Shown here piece by piece: positions 5,351-5,680 of a DNA stretch of 5,680 nucleotides; position 1 is the first letter of the stretch, and every line of letters begins with the position of its first letter. The stretch is taken from contig SKZL01000241.1 of NCBI GenBank assembly GCA_007127395.1, forward strand, positions 1 to 5,680, given 5' to 3'. A program made the translations under genes and the position numbers. Below the pieces are notes generated by a model. It worked only from the letters and a program-made list of their open reading frames with translations. It was not told the origin of the DNA and did no database searches. This DNA is from Balneolaceae bacterium (GTDB taxonomy: Bacteria; Bacteroidota; Rhodothermia; Balneolales; Balneolaceae).

Positions 5351-5680
5351 GTGAAGTATAACCATTACGAACTACTGGAACTGGTATCCAAATATAATGT
5401 GCCGGGACCGAGGTATACCTCCTACCCAACAGCACTGCAATTTTCTGAACATTTTGACCGGGCTGATCTTGAAGAGAGTCTGTCTCTCTATTCCGGTAGT
5501 ACGTCGGAAATCTCACTCTATATACATATCCCTTTTTGTCATTCACTCTGCTGGTATTGTGGTTGTACAAAAGTGATCACACGAAACCCAAAAAGTGCAG
5601 ACAACTATCTGGACTACCTGGAGAAAGAGTCTGAACTGATTGCACGTAAACTGAATCCGGATACTGTAGTCAGACAGATC
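5351..5680 (+). CDS. hemN: Oxygen-independent coproporphyrinogen III oxidase (dehydrogenase), N-terminal part (3' end outside window)
   Basis: The first 110 codons of a radical SAM enzyme are present. The enzyme decarboxylates two propionates of coproporphyrinogen III to give protoporphyrinogen IX without O2, in the cytoplasm. The match to HemN is strong along its length: SKYNVPGPRYTSYPTALQFSEHF (residues 13-35), SLYIHIPFCHSLCWYCGCTK (55-74) and ADNYLDYLEKE. The SAM-binding [4Fe-4S] motif C-x3-C-x2-C uses Cys63, Cys67 and Cys70, with the additional conserved Cys72. GPRYTSYPTA is typical of true HemN, not of HemW-like proteins. The frame has a stop at 5330-5332 and no ATG before the family homology starts. 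GTG at 5351 is the only canonical start codon that keeps the full domain, though no Shine-Dalgarno site precedes it. It lies 14 bp after the Rrf2 gene, probably in the same transcript. About three quarters of the usual 450 or so residues are missing at the window edge. Confidence 0.93.
   Translation, partial: MKYNHYELLELVSKYNVPGPRYTSYPTALQFSEHFDRADLEESLSLYSGSTSEISLYIHIPFCHSLCWYCGCTKVITRNPKSADNYLDYLEKESELIARKLNPDTVVRQI

Noticed and set aside
5301..5570. 89-codon minus-strand frame across the rrf2 end and hemN start
   Set aside because: The + strand here encodes clear HemN motifs, including the radical SAM cysteines, so the minus frame is a shadow.

Overview
The window reads as a piece of a Bacteroidota-like chromosome, possibly from the Balneolia/Rhodothermia side. 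This guess rests on protein style, near absence of Shine-Dalgarno sites and gene content, and no taxonomic marker is present. All genes lie on the + strand. Every recognisable one serves respiration or haem supply.

Positions 1-3013 hold the tail of a nitrous oxide reductase maturation cluster: the 3' end of nosL (copper chaperone lipoprotein family), nosD (periplasmic beta-helix protein), nosF (ABC ATPase) and nosY (ABC-2 type permease). The last three are joined by two 4-bp ATGA stop/start overlaps, so they look translationally coupled. The structural gene nosZ is not in the window and is expected upstream.

Positions 3014-3185 form a non-coding gap with a dense set of overlapping small dyads built on TTGAA/TTCAA. 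It is followed by ctaA (haem A synthase, COX15 type; 3186-4226), whose product is needed by aa3-type oxygen-reducing oxidases. A 62-bp gap with a 9-bp inverted repeat ending directly at the next start codon leads to a 157-residue, five-helix membrane protein of unknown function (4289-4762).

After a second AT-rich gap (4763-4874) carrying a 25-bp dyad come an Rrf2-family regulator with a three-cysteine plus histidine Fe-S ligand pattern (4875-5336) and, 14 bp later, the 5' part of hemN (oxygen-independent coproporphyrinogen III dehydrogenase, GTG start at 5351), which runs off the right edge.

Taken together, the segment joins the anaerobic end of respiration (N2O reduction, O2-independent haem synthesis) to the aerobic end (haem A for cytochrome oxidase), with a likely Fe-S redox, NO or iron-sulfur status sensor between them. 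I see no RNA gene, CRISPR array, insertion sequence or clear intrinsic terminator. I do not see a clearly new system. The most open items are the orphan membrane protein, the dyads in the gaps, and what the Rrf2 regulator controls.
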